Of a DNA stretch of 64,000 bases, positions 22,369 through 34,532 are shown in pieces. Origin of the DNA: Neospora caninum Liverpool (Eukaryota; Apicomplexa; Conoidasida; Eucoccidiorida; Sarcocystidae); the NCBI RefSeq assembly GCF_000208865.1, contig NC_018393.1, positions 1,426,001 through 1,490,000 of the forward strand, written 5' to 3'. The notes beneath the pieces were generated by a model. The model was not told the DNA's origin. It saw only the letters and a list, made by a program, of their open reading frames with translations, and did not search any database. The translations under genes were made by a program, and so were the position numbers. The first letter of the stretch is position 1; the number at the start of each line of letters is the position of its first letter.

Positions 22369-24228
22369 CTACTGCTCCGGCCGCAGGTACTCTCTCCACC
22401 GGATGACGTCGTCGACCGTCTCGCGGTCTTGGTGTTCCCCAAAGGAGCCTTCTTCCTTGGCGCGGAAGCGGATGGGATTCGTCTTATCGACGAAGATTCT
22501 CCTGAATTTCCGCGCGGTGTGCGTGTCCTCTGGCCCCTCCTCGCGCGCGTCTCTCGACGGCGAACCTCTGCTACCCCTCCCCTCCGCCTCTGGACTCTGC
22601 GCATCGTCGCCGAACCCTCTGTTTCTCGCAACCGTCCACAGCCAGAGCGACACGAGTGCGGCGCCCAGAGACAGCGACGCCTTGTTCCGGGAGAGGAAGC
22701 GCAGAGAGGCCCTGAAGCCTCTCCCGCGATTCGACCTGCGTGCGGAAAGGATTTGCGGCTCTCCCGCCTTCGCGTTCACTGCTTCGAACGCCGCCTCCAG
22801 ACTGCGTCTCCCTGGCCGGGAACGATGCGCCGCTTGCAGACTCACCCGCCACAGAGGCACTGCGGGCAGAGTCGGACGCCCTGTGGCGTCGCCGTCCATC
22901 TGCTCGGAAAGAGGAAGCGCGTCGACCGCTTCCTCGCGATCCAAACCGAGCGACGAGATCCCCGCGGGGTGCCTGAGAGGCGCCGACTCCTCCGCGCCCT
23001 CGCGCCCTCCGGCCTTTGACCCCGTGGCGAAGAGACCGGCGTCTCCGCCTGCTCGTGCCCCGCCTGTCGACGACGAGATCTCCCTGCGCACCAGCGCCTC
23101 CGGCAGCGAGAACACGGGAGGACGCGAAGCGAGAGACGCTTGAAGCTGCGAAGAAAAGAACGGGCTGCGAGAGCGCGCGGCTGACGACGGAGCGCCGTCT
23201 AGGGAAGACGCGAGGGCGGCGTCTGCCTCCTCCTCGTGCCCAGGCGACGCCACGCCAGCGTTTCCCATCACAGGCGAAGAGAACATCGAGGCGAACGGAG
23301 ACAACATGTGGAGTCGCCCGTTGTCCTTGCCGACGGGGAGCGACAACGCGAAAGATGAAGGGGAGAAGAGCGGATATGCAGAAGGTGCACGTGAAGACGG
23401 CGGGGACGAGGGCAAGGTCACTAGCGGAGAAGAACCCTGTGCACTCTCCCGAGGCGAAGAAGGGAAAGGCGAAGGAACACGGTCGCCATGCGCAGGAAGG
23501 CGGGAAGTCTCCTGAGCAGATCCGGCTCGAGGGAGACCCGCCTCGAAGTCCTCCAAGGAAGTGAGAGGCGCGAGAAAGTCGTCGGAAGAAAGCGCTTGAG
23601 GAAAGGACCAGTCGCGGGTGCTCTCCCCAGAAGCCGAGAGAGACTGCCTAGCTCCTGAAAAAGGAGACACTCGAGCTCCGCTGTCTCTCGCGGCTCGTGC
23701 CTGTGGAGGCCGCGTGAAGGCTGAGGCATCGCTTCCCTCTTCTCTCTTCGAGGAGAGCAAAAACGCAGACGGCGCGCGCGCCAGCCGACCTTCCTTGTCC
23801 AGTGGACGGTGCGAGGGCGCACAGGGAGGAAAAGATCTGTTTCCCAGTGTCTCGATGGACGCGGAGAGAGTGTCGTGGATCGCGTCACTGGCCGCAGTCT
23901 TTCCGCGCAGATTGTGGCTAGTCTTGGCCGATGCCTCGGCTTCAGAGACCCGCGAAGGGGCGGCGGACAGCGCCTCTCGCCTCTCCGGAGCTGGTGCGTT
24001 CAACTCCTCTGCGCGTTCTCTTTCCCCCCCATGCGCTTCTCCACTGGGAGGTTTACCCGCGCCGGGTACCCTCACACCCCCAGCTGCCACGGCACCTGAC
24101 GCGCGGCAGAGCTCCGCCCATGCTGGGGAACCCGCGACGAAGAGAAGGGGAAGGAGGCGAAGAAACAGACTCTTGACAGAAGACGACGCGAGACGTGTCT
24201 TCGTCGTCTCGGGGCCTAAGGGGGACAT
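22369..24228 (-). CDS. Single-exon secreted/membrane protein of unknown function
   Basis: An uninterrupted 619-codon frame begins at an ATG (24228). The N terminus has a signal peptide (core SLFLRLLPLLFVAGSPAWA). Residues about 45-500 are Ser/Ala/Pro/Arg-rich with no recognisable domain. One membrane segment (ASLSLGAALVSLWLWTVAR) lies at about 517-535. It is followed by an 84-residue charged tail containing RKFRRIFVDKTNPIRFRAKE. This layout (signal peptide, disordered region, one C-proximal transmembrane helix) is common among coccidian dense-granule and related secretory-organelle proteins, but no RRLxE export motif is present. The call of a secreted protein is well supported; the organelle is inference only. 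The tail looks the most constrained part and would be the best region for a homology search. Confidence 0.75.
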   Translation of the reverse strand: MSPLGPETTKTRLASSSVKSLFLRLLPLLFVAGSPAWAELCRASGAVAAGGVRVPGAGKPPSGEAHGGERERAEELNAPAPERREALSAAPSRVSEAEASAKTSHNLRGKTAASDAIHDTLSASIETLGNRSFPPCAPSHRPLDKEGRLARAPSAFLLSSKREEGSDASAFTRPPQARAARDSGARVSPFSGARQSLSASGESTRDWSFPQALSSDDFLAPLTSLEDFEAGLPRAGSAQETSRLPAHGDRVPSPFPSSPRESAQGSSPLVTLPSSPPSSRAPSAYPLFSPSSFALSLPVGKDNGRLHMLSPFASMFSSPVMGNAGVASPGHEEEADAALASSLDGAPSSAARSRSPFFSSQLQASLASRPPVFSLPEALVRREISSSTGGARAGGDAGLFATGSKAGGREGAEESAPLRHPAGISSLGLDREEAVDALPLSEQMDGDATGRPTLPAVPLWRVSLQAAHRSRPGRRSLEAAFEAVNAKAGEPQILSARRSNRGRGFRASLRFLSRNKASLSLGAALVSLWLWTVARNRGFGDDAQSPEAEGRGSRGSPSRDAREEGPEDTHTARKFRRIFVDKTNPIRFRAKEEGSFGEHQDRETVDDVIRWREYLRPEQ

Positions 24229-26304
24229 GTGGAAGTGGTTGGGGCTGCGCGCGCGATGACCCCTCTCAAGACTACCTGGACTCTCAACACGCGGACGAAG
24301 GAAGGAAATATGGAGAAAAAGAACGGAGAGAAGGATTAAAACACAAGGGGAAGGAGAAAGGCCACCGGAAACGCCGCCTGTCTTCCGACTCTTCGGGGAC
24401 TCGACACGAGTCGGCTGGGCAACCGTGCGACATGCGATTTGTCCGTGTCCCTCACACAGTGGTGACCTCGGCCCGTCCCTGTTCTTTGGTGCATCGGGCG
24501 AGAACCCGGAGCTCCCTGAAAAAAAACTTGGTCTTCGAGTTCAACGACGAGAAACACGAGATCCTCTCTTTCCGCCCGCTGTCACGACCGTCTGCTTGGA
24601 GTGAACGCGTGCGCTAACTGGGGTGCCCGGAAGACGTGCGGGGGCGTCCCTGCCCCAGACAGCGGGACGAGAGAGGACTAGAGCGGCGGACGACAAGAGA
24701 TGCAGGGAAAGACGAGTGGACGAGAACACGAAAAAGACGGACACATAGTGCCCGGGAAAAGCGAACGGAGGAACGGCAGGTGTGACGCGCGCATAAGACA
24801 ACAGACGGTCGCACCTCCGAGAAAAGGCGGGGAACAGACCCCTGATTTCCCACGTGGTTTGTCTCGAGCCTGCGTCTCCCAGCATGACATCGCCGCCCGC
24901 CGCCCGTTCGCTCCGACTTGCGCGTGTAGAGGACAGGATTTTCGACGTCGTGAGAAACAGAGACACACGCTACACCGTATACAGAGAAAGCCACTGAGGA
25001 GAGAAAACCTCGGGAAGAAGCGGCGAGCGGAGAACGCGGCAAAAAGATTTCTCTCTGTAACATTGCGTTCGTTCCACACAAACAGAAAACCACGTGTGCG
25101 TGAGCGCCGGCTGGAGTTCCGGTGTATGTACACCTGAAGCGATCTAACGGGTACGCTTGTCCACACGAGTCGACAAGCGAGGCGAATAGTATACTGTAAA
25201 ACTAGGTCTACGGGTGCCGAGATTTCGAACTTTCCTCTACAAGCCCTTCCCCAAGCAGGAGACGGTGGAGCTGACACCTGGCGGGATTGGTCACACCGCT
25301 GCAGACCGAAATTTGCTCTTGCGTAGAAGGCAGTCACCGAGAGGAACCACGACGTGAACGTTGCTGTGACGCTACGTCATGAAAACTGTGGTAACTGCCT
25401 CGTGTGTAGCGCAAACACGCGAACCGTACGGATGCGGAGGCGACTAGTTCAAGGGTTAGGTTCCTCCCTCTCTGCGGTTAGACAGCATACGCACAACCGC
25501 GAGCTGTAGTTGCGTTTCCTGCTTTGGCGTCTCGACCAGACGGTTACCATGCGGAAGAAAAACGCATACAGGGAAAAATTTCTATATAACAGATGTCTAG
25601 CCTTGTGAAAAAAGAGAGAGGAACGGGAGGCGAGGGAACTGTGAGGAGGGGGGGCAACGAGAGGCGGAAGAGCCGAGCGAGACGTCAGAACTCAGAAGTG
25701 TAGAGCACTCGTTTACCCGCTGCTGCGCTGTCTTCTGCGTGGCGTGGCTGCGTAACCGATCTGCTCGAGACTGTGTGTGCACGTGTGGAAGCTAGTGAGG
25801 CAACTGACTGGGCAAGAGAACAAGGTCGAGGGGAGAACGAACAGACCAGCGTCTTGTGGGGAGCGACCGCACCGCCGAGCTGAGTTCGTGTCTCTCTCCC
25901 CTTGCACTTGTTTGCAACTCGAGTGCGACTGTCGTCTTCGGGACGACACGGAGGGAAGACCGCGTCGCTGACGGCGAAGGAACGAAAATTCACAGCGCAA
26001 ACAAGTGTCTTCAGAGACTCCACCAAGATGCCGCACGCGAGCGCACACGGATCCGCACACAAAGCCATACAGACATATCCACTTCTCAAAGTGAACAGAC
26101 ACTCGACCGCGTAGACGCATTTTGTTATGCATCTATTTTTGCGCGCATGCACGCATCCAAAAACGCTCTGCCACACCGCCCGCACAGGAGCATTTGCTCT
26201 GTCCACAGGAGTCGGCCGGCGGGCATTTCCGTCCACACATATCTATACATGCATATACATACATAATTGCATATGCAAACGCAACAGTCAAGACGATCCT
26301 TTGT
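24229..26304. other. Intergenic region between the orphan secreted gene and eIF2A-GYF
   Basis: About 2.1 kb without a supported gene. The left part is upstream of the start at 24228 and should carry that gene's promoter; the right part is downstream of the eIF2A-GYF stop at 26305. A GGTGTATGTACACC element lies at 25121-25134. Open frames are short, overlapping and motif-free. Confidence 0.5.
25121..25134. repeat. Dispersed palindrome copy (GGTGTATGTACACC)
   Basis: It differs from the perfect palindrome GGTGTACGTACACC by one base, and is identical to the copy at 28306-28319, which is inside a coding exon. Confidence 0.7.
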
Positions 26305-29300
26305 TTACTGAATGTGCATCGGCTGCGGTTTGGGTGTCGTGGAGAAGGGCTGCTGAGGCGGCGGGTAAAGCTTGTTTAAAGGAATGAAGCGGTCTGCCCC
26401 ACAACACCTGACGGGGAGAGCCGGGTCAAAGTACCCCATCGCGTTCCACATCGCCATCTCTTCGCGGTGGAAAGGGCCCTGCAAACATGCACGACACAGA
26501 ACCGAACCACTGGATACACACGCCATTCTGCGTCTCCCTACACAGTATTTGCCTGTGCATACACATGCATGCACACACACACACACACAACCCCACCCTT
26601 TTACACAGATACACCTATATATAAATATATATATATATATATATAGATTTATATAAAAAACTGTGCATGTCTAACATGCCTATACGATATCTTTCTATCT
26701 CCGTGTTGATACACAGTGTTGATTGCTCTTTGACGTCAACGGGTGGCGGCGTCAGAGTGCGAGGTTTCCGAATTCTCGATGCATTCACGTCTGAAAGGGC
26801 GTCAGGGGAACATGGTGCCGCGGGAAAAACACTCGCGGCTCTCTTTTGGCGCGGTGAAGCCTCTTTGTGGCCCCCGACGTGCGTTTCCCCGCAGTGTCTG
26901 AGATTCTCTCCCGGCCGTTACCTGAATGTTTCCCTTCGGGTCAACGTATTGCCAGCATTTGTCTTTCATTGCATCCGGTCGTTTGCCGCGTTCTGCGCTG
27001 CCTGCGCCAGCCCCTGGCGTCGCTCCGCCTGTCGACGCGGGGTTTGGGCCGCCCATATCTGCGGCGGTGCGCTCGCGGTCCCCACTGGCGACCTGAGAAG
27101 GCCCGTTGTTGCGGGGTAAATATGCGCAGGCGTCTTGGAAAGCTCCGAACGCGTCTCTCCGCTCTTCCGCGAAGCTGTCTCGGCTGCGATCCAGGCCTCG
27201 CAAATCCTGCACGAAGGAGGCGGGGGGAACGCCCGAGAAGGCGCCTTCGAACCCTCCAGCTGAGCCCGACGCGGACGCGAGCGAGGAAAGGTTGCCCGCA
27301 TTCGCGCCAGCCGCTCCCCAGCCCCGCAGCATGTCGGCGCTGATCGCGGTCTTGTTCACGGCAGAGCTTCGGACGCTGTTCAACAGTTCCTGGTTTCGCT
27401 GCGCGGCGTTGAAGTTCGCGACCTTGCCCACGGGGACATTCGCGGAATGGGCGAGACTCGCCGCGCCGTCTTCCCCGAGGGCGTCGAACGGCGCGTTTCC
27501 TCTCATCGTCTGCCGCGCGGCGCGGCCCTCCGCACCCCGGTCTTCCCCGCCGCCCGACTGCGAGTTCGGGCCTCGAGGGGCGAAGGAAGAGAACGAGGGA
27601 GGGAACGCCGCGTTTCCTGAAAAGTTCATCGCGACGCCCTCGGACCCTGTCTGGGCCGACAAGCCTCCGAGACGCTCGCGCTCTGCCGACGCATTCCCGG
27701 ACGACGCGAGAGACCCTGGCACCACCGACGAGGCGCCCGCCCCTGACCGGTGCTCACCGGCGCTGTTGAGACTGGCAGCCTGTGAGGCAGTGCCCGCATT
27801 GCCAAGTCGCAGCTTCTGGAGCAGAAGAACCGCTTGCTCCTTCGTCAGCTGCGGATACTGCTGAGTCAGGGCGTCGACGGCCGCCGCCGTCACGGCAGCC
27901 AGAGACGTGGGGCTCCTCGTCTCTTGCGGCGGCGCGCGGGGCGGAAGCGACGAAGAGCCGGCCGCGGGCCTCACCACGGGGAACGGGAACTGTCCCTTTC
28001 CTAACGCCTGAGACCCCGCCGACTCGGCCGACTTGCGCTGGAGCTGCAGCGCCATGAAGTCCGCGAGGAAACCTTCAGCCTGAGCGTGCGAAGTCGCACC
28101 ACCCGCGGGGTCGGCGTTCGCGTTCACGTGGACCTCGCCTCCGTGCGACGACGCCGCACCGAAGGAAGACGCGAGAAACGCTGTCGCGCCTTGGGGAAAA
28201 CTGGAATTCGCGAACGCGGAAGACACACCCTGCGCCCCTGCCGCCCCTCCGCGGATCCCCAGACTCGCATCCGAGCCGCTCCCGTCCTTTCCGCAGCCGG
28301 CGCCCGGTGTATGTACACCTGCCCCCGCGGCGCCCGCACCCATGAACGCGCCAGCACCGGCGCTCCCGCCTTTTTTCCCCGGGACGATCGGGCCCTGCTG
28401 GAAGGGCTGGGAACCTTTCTGGTTCATTTGGCTCAGCTGCAGCTTCTGTTTCTGCGCCGCAGCCTGCAGCAATGACCAGACAGCCCGACTGCCTTGGGCG
28501 AACTGCACGGCTTCGGCGGTGTTCCCGCGCCGCAGGTGCTCCAGAAGCTGCATCACCTCTTGCGCATGCAGCAGTGCGCCGCCCGGGGCGCCAGAGCCGG
28601 CGCCGCTCCCCTGGGGACCCGAGCCGGCTCCCACCGGCTGCCTCGCCGCGCGCCCTTCGCCGGGTCCAGGCGGCGCTCCGAGACTCGCGTCTTCGCCTGG
28701 CACCAGAGCCACGCCGCGTGCAGCGAATCGGCCGCTTTCCTCGCTGGGCACCTGGCCTTGTTGCCTCGCGAACTGCTGCAGAAGGTGCTGCTTGAGAAGC
28801 TGCGACGAAGTCAGCGAGGCGGAAGCGCCGCCCGTCCCGCGCTGTTGGACCCGCGACGCGAGCTCCGCGTAGAAGGCCGCAGCCTCTGCGCTCGGAGCAT
28901 TTCCTGGCGGGCCAGCTGCGCCTTGGGAAGCAGTCGGGAAGAAGCTCGGAAGCGAACTCGGATTCGCCGCGCCTCCCTTGCTCTGCTGGAGCCGCGCGAG
29001 AGCCGCCCCCAGCGCCGCCTGCGCGCTGGCCACTGCCGCGTTCGAGTCTCCGCCGCCGTGGAGCGAGGAGACACCCGAGACGCCGAACGCGCCCGAAGCC
29101 GTGCCCGCGCCGCGAGCGTCGGCGCCAGTCGCCGAGGCGCCAGCGTGGCTGCGGCTCTCCTGGAGGACATGCAAGGCGCTGAGAGGGACAATGTTGCGGA
29201 AGGCGCGCAGCAACTCCTCGTAGTGGCCCGAGGGCTGCGACGCCGCAGGGCCGGGGGCCTTGTTGAAGCTCGGCGCGGCGCCTGGCCCGGCGGAGCCGAT

Positions 29301-32300
29301 AGGAGCGTCGCGAGGAGACACGCCGGAGAAGCCGTTGGAGGCTGCAGGCGCCGCGGCTGCCGACGCTCGGGAAGACGGACCAATCACCCCGGGATAGGAG
29401 GCGAAAGGCGCTTGAGGCGCGCCGGCCGCGGTCGCCCCAGCTGGCTGCGGCGGGCGAAAGAGAGAAGACGAACTCGCCGACTGCAGAGCCTGGAAAAAAG
29501 ACGAACTGTTCACGCGCCCCTGCAGGAAAAGCTGCTGAACCGCCGAGAGCTGCTGGTTTCCGAGGCCGAGCGAACGGGGGTCGGCTCCACCGGTCGCGGC
29601 TTCTTCACTCGCAGACTTGGTCGCAGACGCGTCCCCTGCACAAGGAGACACACAAAAGAGACCGAGACAAAAAGATGAAGGCGCTTCCGGGACGGGCAGG
29701 AAAAGCGCGGAACACGAAACCGACAAAGAAAAAGGCACACGGCCAGACACGGACGCCAAACCCACCCGTAGGGTAGATCCAGAAAAAAACGAAACTCCCC
29801 GGTGAACCGATATCCTGGCCTCTCTCTCCCGCTCGCTGCGGGTTCTATGCCTCAGTTCTTCTTTCTCTGCCGGCTGTGGCGCGTGCGTCGTGCCGCGTCA
29901 CCACTCACCGCCTTCGCTCCCGGTGTTTTGGTTCCGTCCTTCGCTCGGAGGACCTTCGCAGGGCGGCTCTTTCCCTTTCACGTCGCGCCTCCGCTCTTCG
30001 ATGTGAAGAGCCTCGCCGATGTCCGACATGGTTCGCCCCCTGCCCGTCGCTCGCTCTCCTCGCGCGCCCACAGACTCGCCTCGGGGGGAACTGAGGGTGG
30101 AAAAGCACGCCTTTCGTTCGCGGCCCTCTTCTCGATCCAGCGCCACGGCCCCGAGGAGCGACGCAGGCGAACGGGAGGAGTCACGACTGCGCTGGGCGGT
30201 GGACGCCTCCTCGGCCTTGCTCGGACCCGCCCCACGACTCCCCTGGCGGTCTCCGCTCGCTGCAGTCGCGGCCGCGGTCGGCGCCGGACTCTGGGCTCCA
30301 GCGCCGCCCTTGCTGCGACCGCGCTCCCGCGCCTGACCCGCCGAGAGACTCTCGGGCGTCACCTTGGATGCCTGAGAGTGTCCTTCCTCCGAACCGGCCT
30401 CCGCGCTCGGCGCTCCAGGAGCAGACGGCGACGTCCGGTTCTCTTCTTTCGCTGAACAAAACAAACATCATCGACCTCAGAGGCTTTTGCGGGCATTCCC
30501 ACCCCCACCAGACCACCCTTGAAGAAGCAGCGGCCTAAGAAATAACAAAGCAACCGACAGGTGTGTACGCGCCGCTCTGCTCACCTTGAAGTCTCCAGTC
30601 AAGCAGCCCGCCCCAGTCTCTTTCAGCTTTCTTCGCCCCTGGAGCCGTCGAGGCACCATCGGCCGCAGCCGTCGAAGAGGCCGAGCCTGCAGCCCCGCTC
30701 GCCCCCGCTGCGCCTCGCTTCTTCTTCGTCTCTTCCGGCTTCTTTCGGAGCTCTTCAGGCAAAGCGCTCTCGTCCAGTTCACCTGATACGCCACAGGAAA
30801 CGCCAAGAAAACGAGACGCAAGAATGAAGCGAGAAGAGACACAGAGAGAGACAGGAACGAAGCGAGAGGGCGGGATGCGGCCTCACCTCTCATAACTCGA
30901 GCGAGAATACCCTGGGCGTTCTTCGGGCGATAGAAGCCTTTACTCGTCTGCTCCAGAGCCACGTCGTTTCGCTGAGGGGCTGGGGGCGGCGACCTAAAAA
31001 GGCAACACCACAAAACACATTTCCATGCACACAGAGGAAGAAACAGAGACATCAGAGAGACGAACAAAGAAACAAGATGGAGATTTGTATTCTTGCATCT
31101 AAAACCCGCATGAGCACCCAGAGACGAGCTGCGAAAGATGCACACACACGCGGCGGAAGATAGGCTCTGACCCGTGAAAAAACTCAAAAACACACTTGCG
31201 CAAATATATATATATATATATATAGGAAAATGCTTCTTTATGTTTTACAGCGAAACGTTTTTCTCCTCTTACAGATCGGACTCTGGCTTCCATGAGACCT
31301 TGTACAATTCCTCGAACTTGACAGAAGCAATTTCTTCGCCTGAAAAAAAGTCAGGAAAGCGCGAGAGCAAGCGTGAGGGGACCGAAAGAGGAAAAAGACC
31401 CAATGGAGGTTCCTCCCTGTTCTCCGCATGCAACAGATACACCGGGGGTGCACATACACACACACCGTGGCGAAAGCTAGAAAACCTCAGAAAGAAAAAT
31501 AGGCACAGAGAGACAAAAAGAGAGAGTGATAGACGATTCGAGCGTGAAAAAAGCGTTTGGTGGACAAGGCACTCGCGTCCATTCTTATTCTGGTTCTCTT
31601 TTCGCCAGGCGCGTTATTGAAAGCTTTGCGCTGCTCCGGCTCTCCACATGCGAGTTGTTTCCTCTTGTTTGGTCTCCAGGATTGTTCGCGCAAGCGTTTG
31701 GACGGCTACCTTCGTAGTCGAAGACTCGGAAAACGTTGTCGACTTTCATTCGCGGGTACGTGGATGCCGTCAGAAACATGTCGCCGCTGGGGGCCCAGAC
31801 ACTCTGGACTGTACAGGCAGCCCGCCACTCCGTGATGAGAGACATGCCTCGGACGTTGCTGTCCCGGTACCAGAAACTCAGTTCGCCTGCAAACGAAGCA
31901 AACGCGCGTACAGTTGAAATACATGCAGGCGCAACGCCGGGTCGGCACGGGCGCGCGGAAGAGATAAAGAGAGGGAGATGGAGACAGAGAGGAGAGAGAA
32001 AAGGAGACATGGCGAGAGGGACGGAGAGATACAGACAGGAAAGGAGACATGGCAAGAGAAACGGAGAAAACTTACAGAGAGAAAAGGAGAGAGAAAGATT
32101 GAGGAGACGGCTCGGGGAGTTCGATCACGAACGTCGAACGGCGACAAACCCAGCCAGAGGGGGAAAGGGCGGGGAGCAATGTGGCACAGCGTCAGTGGAA
32201 AGGCGGAGAAAGAAGAGAACAGAACAGCCACAGAAGAAAGGAAGAGGAAGAAATGGAGTGGGGAAGAGAGGGGGAGACGAGCGACGGTTCGCAGTGTGAG

Positions 32301-34408
32301 CAGGAAACGAAAAGAGAGAAGCGCAAGGCGCCAACTCACCTGCAAGATTTCCAAATCCGCCGATGGCAACCATCTGGCCGAAAGGGCCCCAGGTGATCGT
32401 GTTTCGGTACTTGGGCGGGAAGGAGAAGCGCACGTGGCACTGTTTATCCAGCAAGTAAATATCTGCAAAGAAAAGCACGCATTCCCGCTCACGCCTCTGC
32501 ACGCTACCCCCACGCGCGAAACCCCGCAACGAAGCGAGGACCTCTCGATCTTTTTGCATGCAGCGGCGAGATGTTTAGCCACGCCCTGGACTGCACACCT
32601 CCCCAAGTGTATTCCTTCAGACTCAAATTCCGAGGACGCATGCCGTGACCATGCGCCCCTAAAAATATACGAATACCCAACTGTATAGATATTGACATGC
32701 GCACATATAGATGAAACAACAACTCTCTCTGTCTCTCTCTCTATATATAAACGTAGGCATACATATAACCACCTTTGTGGGAGTCCTTTCCCGGAGTAGG
32801 TGTATGGGGCGACACAGGTGAGTGTCTGTCAGTTTTTGAGCCGGGAGATGTCTTTAAGGCGAATACAGGGTTTAAAGCATCCTAAAAACAGATTGTTCCG
32901 TCTGCGAGCGGCTCGGACCTGAGGGGGATTTGCCTTCAATGAGGACGAATTCGTCTCGGGTGGGACTCCACTTGGCGTCCTGTGCAACCTTCTTGCTCAG
33001 TTTTCGCACGAAGCTGCTGAGGCTCTGGACCGCGTCGAGAAGCGCCTGGACGGCCGCGGCCGAGGTCGCCGCCGTCGCGTGCGCGTTTTTCTCCGTGGCG
33101 CCACGCGCGGACAGTCCGGCGCTCAAGGCGAGCAGCTCCGCGTGGATCTGCTGAAGACGCGCCACGTCGTCCACGGGCGGCTCTCGAGAGAAGTACCAGC
33201 AGTCCCCGACGCCGCCGTAGTTCTCGCCTGCACGCCCAGAAACGCGGAGAGTCCGTGAAGCCGCCGAAACCTCAGCGAGAAAGGACGCGAAGAGCGAGAA
33301 ACGCAACGAAGGGCGAGCGAAAGAGAGACACAGCGAGACGCGCGAGAGAGGAAGAGGAAGACGCGAAACTCACATCCGGGGAGGAGAACGTTCCGAGTCG
33401 AAAACAGAAAAAAAAGCCACGCAAAAAAGACAAGTCTCCTTGCGTGTTTGGCGACGGCTCTCCAACAGCTTTCCTTGCGACGCAGCCATGTGCGGTTTCG
33501 CCCTGTTCTCCGAGAGGTTGTGCAGTTTTTTTCGCTGTTCTCACCTGCTGCATCGACGGTTGTGTTCGCCATGACCAGGAGTCCCGTTCCCGACGGACTC
33601 CACGCCAGCTCCGCGGAGTCGGCTGCAGCGACGACTTGTCGAACGACGCACCGCACGACAGCTTCGTCGAAGCGTTCAAACTCCGCAGGACTAGCAGCCG
33701 CGACAGCTTCCTTCACCTCCTTCTCCTCCACCGTGTGGAACGTGACTGCCTTCGCGCCGAGCCGAGACGCGCTGCCTTCCGCTGACCCGTCGTCCTTGTC
33801 CTCCGCCTCGCTGTCGCTGCCGCCCTTCTTGTCCGCCTTTGTCGTGACTCCTGAGGCGCCTTGGGCGAAAGCGCTCGCGGCCTTCACGGCAGCCTCGGTC
33901 TTCTCGAAGTTCGTTCGCTGCGCCTGCAACAACTCCTGGAGTTTCGTCTGCGGGTTCAACACCCAGTCGACCTCGCAGGCCGACGCGCGGGCAGCCGCCA
34001 CGTTCGGAATCTGGAAGACGTAGAACTGCGCCGTCTGCGGGTTCGGCGAGCTCCCCTGCGAAGCGCCCGAGCTGGAGAGAGAACACGGACCCGCAGCCGC
34101 CGCGGGGCAGAACGCGCCAATCAGCAGTTCCTGCTCCAACTCCGGCGAGAAGCACGGCGCGAGTTCGATGTTGAAGACGCGCGGGACGGGGAACCGCAGC
34201 AGCATCTTCTTCAAATCGTGGCCAGAGAACACCTGGACACCAAACGCGCGCGACACCCGAGATCACACAACAAACACACAGTGCACACAGCCCCTGCAAA
34301 AAAACCCACACACGCCTGAAGAACCAAAAAACTGGGACAGAACGCGATACAGGCATATGTATATGTGGATGTATATATACGTGTGTTTGTCTATACATAT
34401 ATACGTAC

Positions 34409-34441
<33 letters not shown>

Positions 34442-34442
34442 G

Positions 34443-34532
<90 letters not shown>

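Noticed and set aside
28494..29678. 394-codon plus-strand frame opposite exon 10 of eIF2A-GYF
   Set aside because: Arginine-rich mirror of a low-complexity Ala/Gly/Ser exon that splices in phase on the minus strand.
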